In this document: positions 6,097-7,683 of the stretch, in pieces | Numbering within the stretch: position 1 is the stretch's first letter | Layout of the letters: every line of letters begins with the position of its first letter | Assembly: GCA_025450975.1 (NCBI GenBank) | Contig: JANWLI010000089.1 | Span: forward strand, 1 to 7,683 | Source of the DNA: Candidatus Kapaibacterium sp. | GTDB lineage: Bacteria > Bacteroidota > Ignavibacteria > Palsa-1295 | Reading direction: 5' to 3' | DNA: 7,683 nucleotides | Made by a program: the position numbers and the translations under genes | The notes under the pieces: generated by a model | The model's database searches: none | Told to the model about the DNA's origin: nothing | Seen by the model: the letters and a program-made list of their open reading frames with translations, nothing else

Positions 6097-7683
6097 TTAT
6101 TTGTTGACGAGGATACGCTCGATGCGCTGTTCGCCGTTATCGGCAGTCAGCACGATGAGATATACTCCCTGCGTAAGCGATGAGAGATCGATCTCATGGA
6201 CGAATTCGCTACCGGCACTTGCACTCGTTTGTCCGGCTTCGAGCAGACGCTTACCCATGATGTCGTGAACAGTAACTGTCACTGCATATGCGTCTTTCAT
6301 GGTGAAGCGAACGGTCGTGTGGTTCTGCGCGGGATTCGGGTTGATCGTAAGGTTCTCGATCGAACTTGCTGCTGCCACCGACTGCGTTTCCTGCTTCGCG
6401 ACCGGCGCTACTGAAGGCTCGTACCAGAAGATCAGGCCCCTACCGTTTTCTGCGTCCAATGTGACGCGCATGGGGACGAGCTCGTTGACCTTCGCTTTGA
6501 GATCGCTGAAGCCAGGGAGCGCATACGCACGTCCTTTAAAGCCTGGGAGTACGCCCACACCTATCCCATGCTTCATTAGTTCTTTCGAGACGCGAAGCTC
6601 TTTTTTGGCATGATGCATGTCCTTCATCAGTTGCTCAATATCGGCTTGCATCGCATCCTGGTCAATATGAATTTTAATGTCCTTCGATAGCTTGACCAGG
6701 CTGTCTTTCATAAACTCCATCCCTTTCATGAGCTCCTTCATGTCCATGTGCATAGAGTCGGCGAACAGATGGGCAACCATCACTTTCTTATGCGTTGAAT
6801 CGAGCCCTTTAATATTGATGGCTGGCAATTTTTCGTCGCCATTGATCTCAATCCGAAGTTCTTTTTTCATTTTTTCGATCACTTTCGGGTCGTCGGTCCC
6901 GGAAGCGAGGTCGATACTAATATCGTCGTTACCGCGCTTGACAATTATCTTTGTTTTACCCACGGCTTTGCCATCGTCAGCAAACGCTTCGATTGTTGAG
7001 GCAGAGTCGATCGTGAAGCTGAAGTTTGACTGGTTAACCACCATCGAGGGCGGCACGGCAACGTGTACATCGGTCGAGATATCGATATTTGCATTGTCGT
7101 CGCCATCGTTGACAATAATATTCGTCTGCGTGCGTTCGACCGTACGTTCATTACCGTTTTCGTCCGATGAATGAATCTCCTTTGTGACGATCGACGTGTT
7201 CTCGTCCGGTGCCATTGCCGTCAGGATACCGGTCCCATCGAGATTAGTGACAAAGACCGGAAGTGTCTCTGTTGGCTCTATATCGGTCGGGTTTTCCGCT
7301 TCGATCTGCGAGGAAACTCTGAACGGCTTTGCGGCATAGCTGACAACGAAGAACTTCTTGCCAACCTTCTGCACGACGACGACTTCCCTGCCGCCATCGA
7401 CCTTCATGCCGAGGCGCTTCATGTCGCTTGCTGCAGGCTCGGTGATGCGCACTTCATCCACTTTGATCGGGGCCTCGACTTTGATAGGCTCAACCGGAGG
7501 CACTGCCTCAACTGCTGCGATAGCTTCAACGGGTGCGACCGGCTCCGTGGCTGCGACCATGGGAGAGACGAGCGTCTTGATCTCAGGAGCAGCGGTTGCG
7601 CTCTGGATCTGAGGCTCAAGCGACGTGGCGACAGGTTCTTCGGATGCGAAGAACGTAAAATAGGATAGTACTGCTGCTAAACC
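6097..7683 (-). CDS. Secreted protein of unknown function with Met/His-rich helical segment and T9SS sorting domain (5' partial)
   Basis: The frame is open through the right edge, giving at least 528 residues. The ATG at 7560 is probably internal: the 41 codons before it continue without a stop and begin G-L-A-A-V-L-S-Y-F-T-F-F-A-S-E-E, which looks like the core and cleavage region of a signal peptide, so the true start is only a few codons outside. Next comes a Pro/Val/Glu/Ala-rich low-complexity linker (about 42-84; VAPVEAIAAVEAV). Residues 85-265 are a beta-rich, acidic region of no family I recognise (K-R-L-G-M-K-V-D-G-G; V-V-V-V-Q-K-V-G-K-K-F-F-V-V). Residues 266-375 are helical and rich in Met, Lys and His, possibly coiled coil. 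A G-F-K-G-R-A-Y-A-L-P-G-F segment follows. The tail (442-528) is a T9SS domain with I-N-P-N-P, V-H-D-I-M-G-K, G-V-Y-L-I-V-L and final I-L-V-N-K. Export through Sec and then T9SS is likely; function unknown. A strong terminator follows its TAA. Confidence 0.85.
   Translation of the reverse strand, partial: GLAAVLSYFTFFASEEPVATSLEPQIQSATAAPEIKTLVSPMVAATEPVAPVEAIAAVEAVPPVEPIKVEAPIKVDEVRITEPAASDMKRLGMKVDGGREVVVVQKVGKKFFVVSYAAKPFRVSSQIEAENPTDIEPTETLPVFVTNLDGTGILTAMAPDENTSIVTKEIHSSDENGNERTVERTQTNIIVNDGDDNANIDISTDVHVAVPPSMVVNQSNFSFTIDSASTIEAFADDGKAVGKTKIIVKRGNDDISIDLASGTDDPKVIEKMKKELRIEINGDEKLPAINIKGLDSTHKKVMVAHLFADSMHMDMKELMKGMEFMKDSLVKLSKDIKIHIDQDAMQADIEQLMKDMHHAKKELRVSKELMKHGIGVGVLPGFKGRAYALPGFSDLKAKVNELVPMRVTLDAENGRGLIFWYEPSVAPVAKQETQSVAAASSIENLTINPNPAQNHTTVRFTMKDAYAVTVTVHDIMGKRLLEAGQTSASAGSEFVHEIDLSSLTQGVYLIVLTADNGEQRIERILVNK

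Noticed and set aside
7171..7668. 165-codon open frame on the + strand, rich in Cys, Asp and Arg
   Set aside because: It lies fully antisense to the T9SS gene, its composition mirrors that gene's codons, and it has no recognisable domain.
6097..7683. Defence, toxin or CRISPR-related function for the unknown gene
   Set aside because: No nuclease, ATPase, repeat array or toxin motif is visible; the signal peptide-like start and T9SS tail indicate an exported protein.

Overview
The window looks like chromosome of a Bacteroidota/Chlorobiota-lineage bacterium (Ignavibacteria or Kapabacteria type are good guesses). Three of its genes encode secreted proteins ending in a type IX secretion (T9SS) C-terminal sorting domain. 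These domains carry the usual short P-N-P motif, a beta-sandwich with a 'G-Y/T-Y' type strand, and a Lys-terminated tail. No start has a strong Shine-Dalgarno sequence, which also fits that lineage. The lineage is inferred from protein style, not from a marker gene.

Left part (1-2349, + strand): a large beta-propeller protein with Asp-box (BNR/sortilin-like) repeats and a canonical T9SS tail. Its 5' end lies outside the window. The frame is interrupted by one in-frame TAA at 1480-1482, and similarity and frame resume immediately after it. It is therefore either a pseudogene by nonsense mutation, a base error, or a recoded gene. The stop cuts off the sorting domain.

Middle part (2350-5966, - strand): three genes read in the order 5966->3840, 3835->3341, 3303->2350, with gaps of 4 and 37 bases, so probably one operon. 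They encode a secreted Asp-box propeller with an Ig-like anchor-type domain, a cohesin-like domain and a T9SS tail; a small two-helix membrane protein with a PH-like DUF6141-type domain; and a YihY/BrkB-family polytopic membrane protein. The YihY stop codon abuts the stop codon of the left-hand gene with no base between them.

Right part (5967-7683, - strand): a 130-base intergenic region holds a clear intrinsic terminator for the gene to its right and presumably the promoter of the middle operon. The last gene (6097 to the right edge) is a T9SS-targeted protein of unknown function with a Pro/Val/Glu-rich N-terminal linker and a Met/His-rich helical segment. Its true start lies beyond the window.

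No RNA gene, mobile element, CRISPR array or defence system was seen. The content is mostly ordinary secreted and envelope protein genes. The interrupted reading frame is the observation most worth checking.
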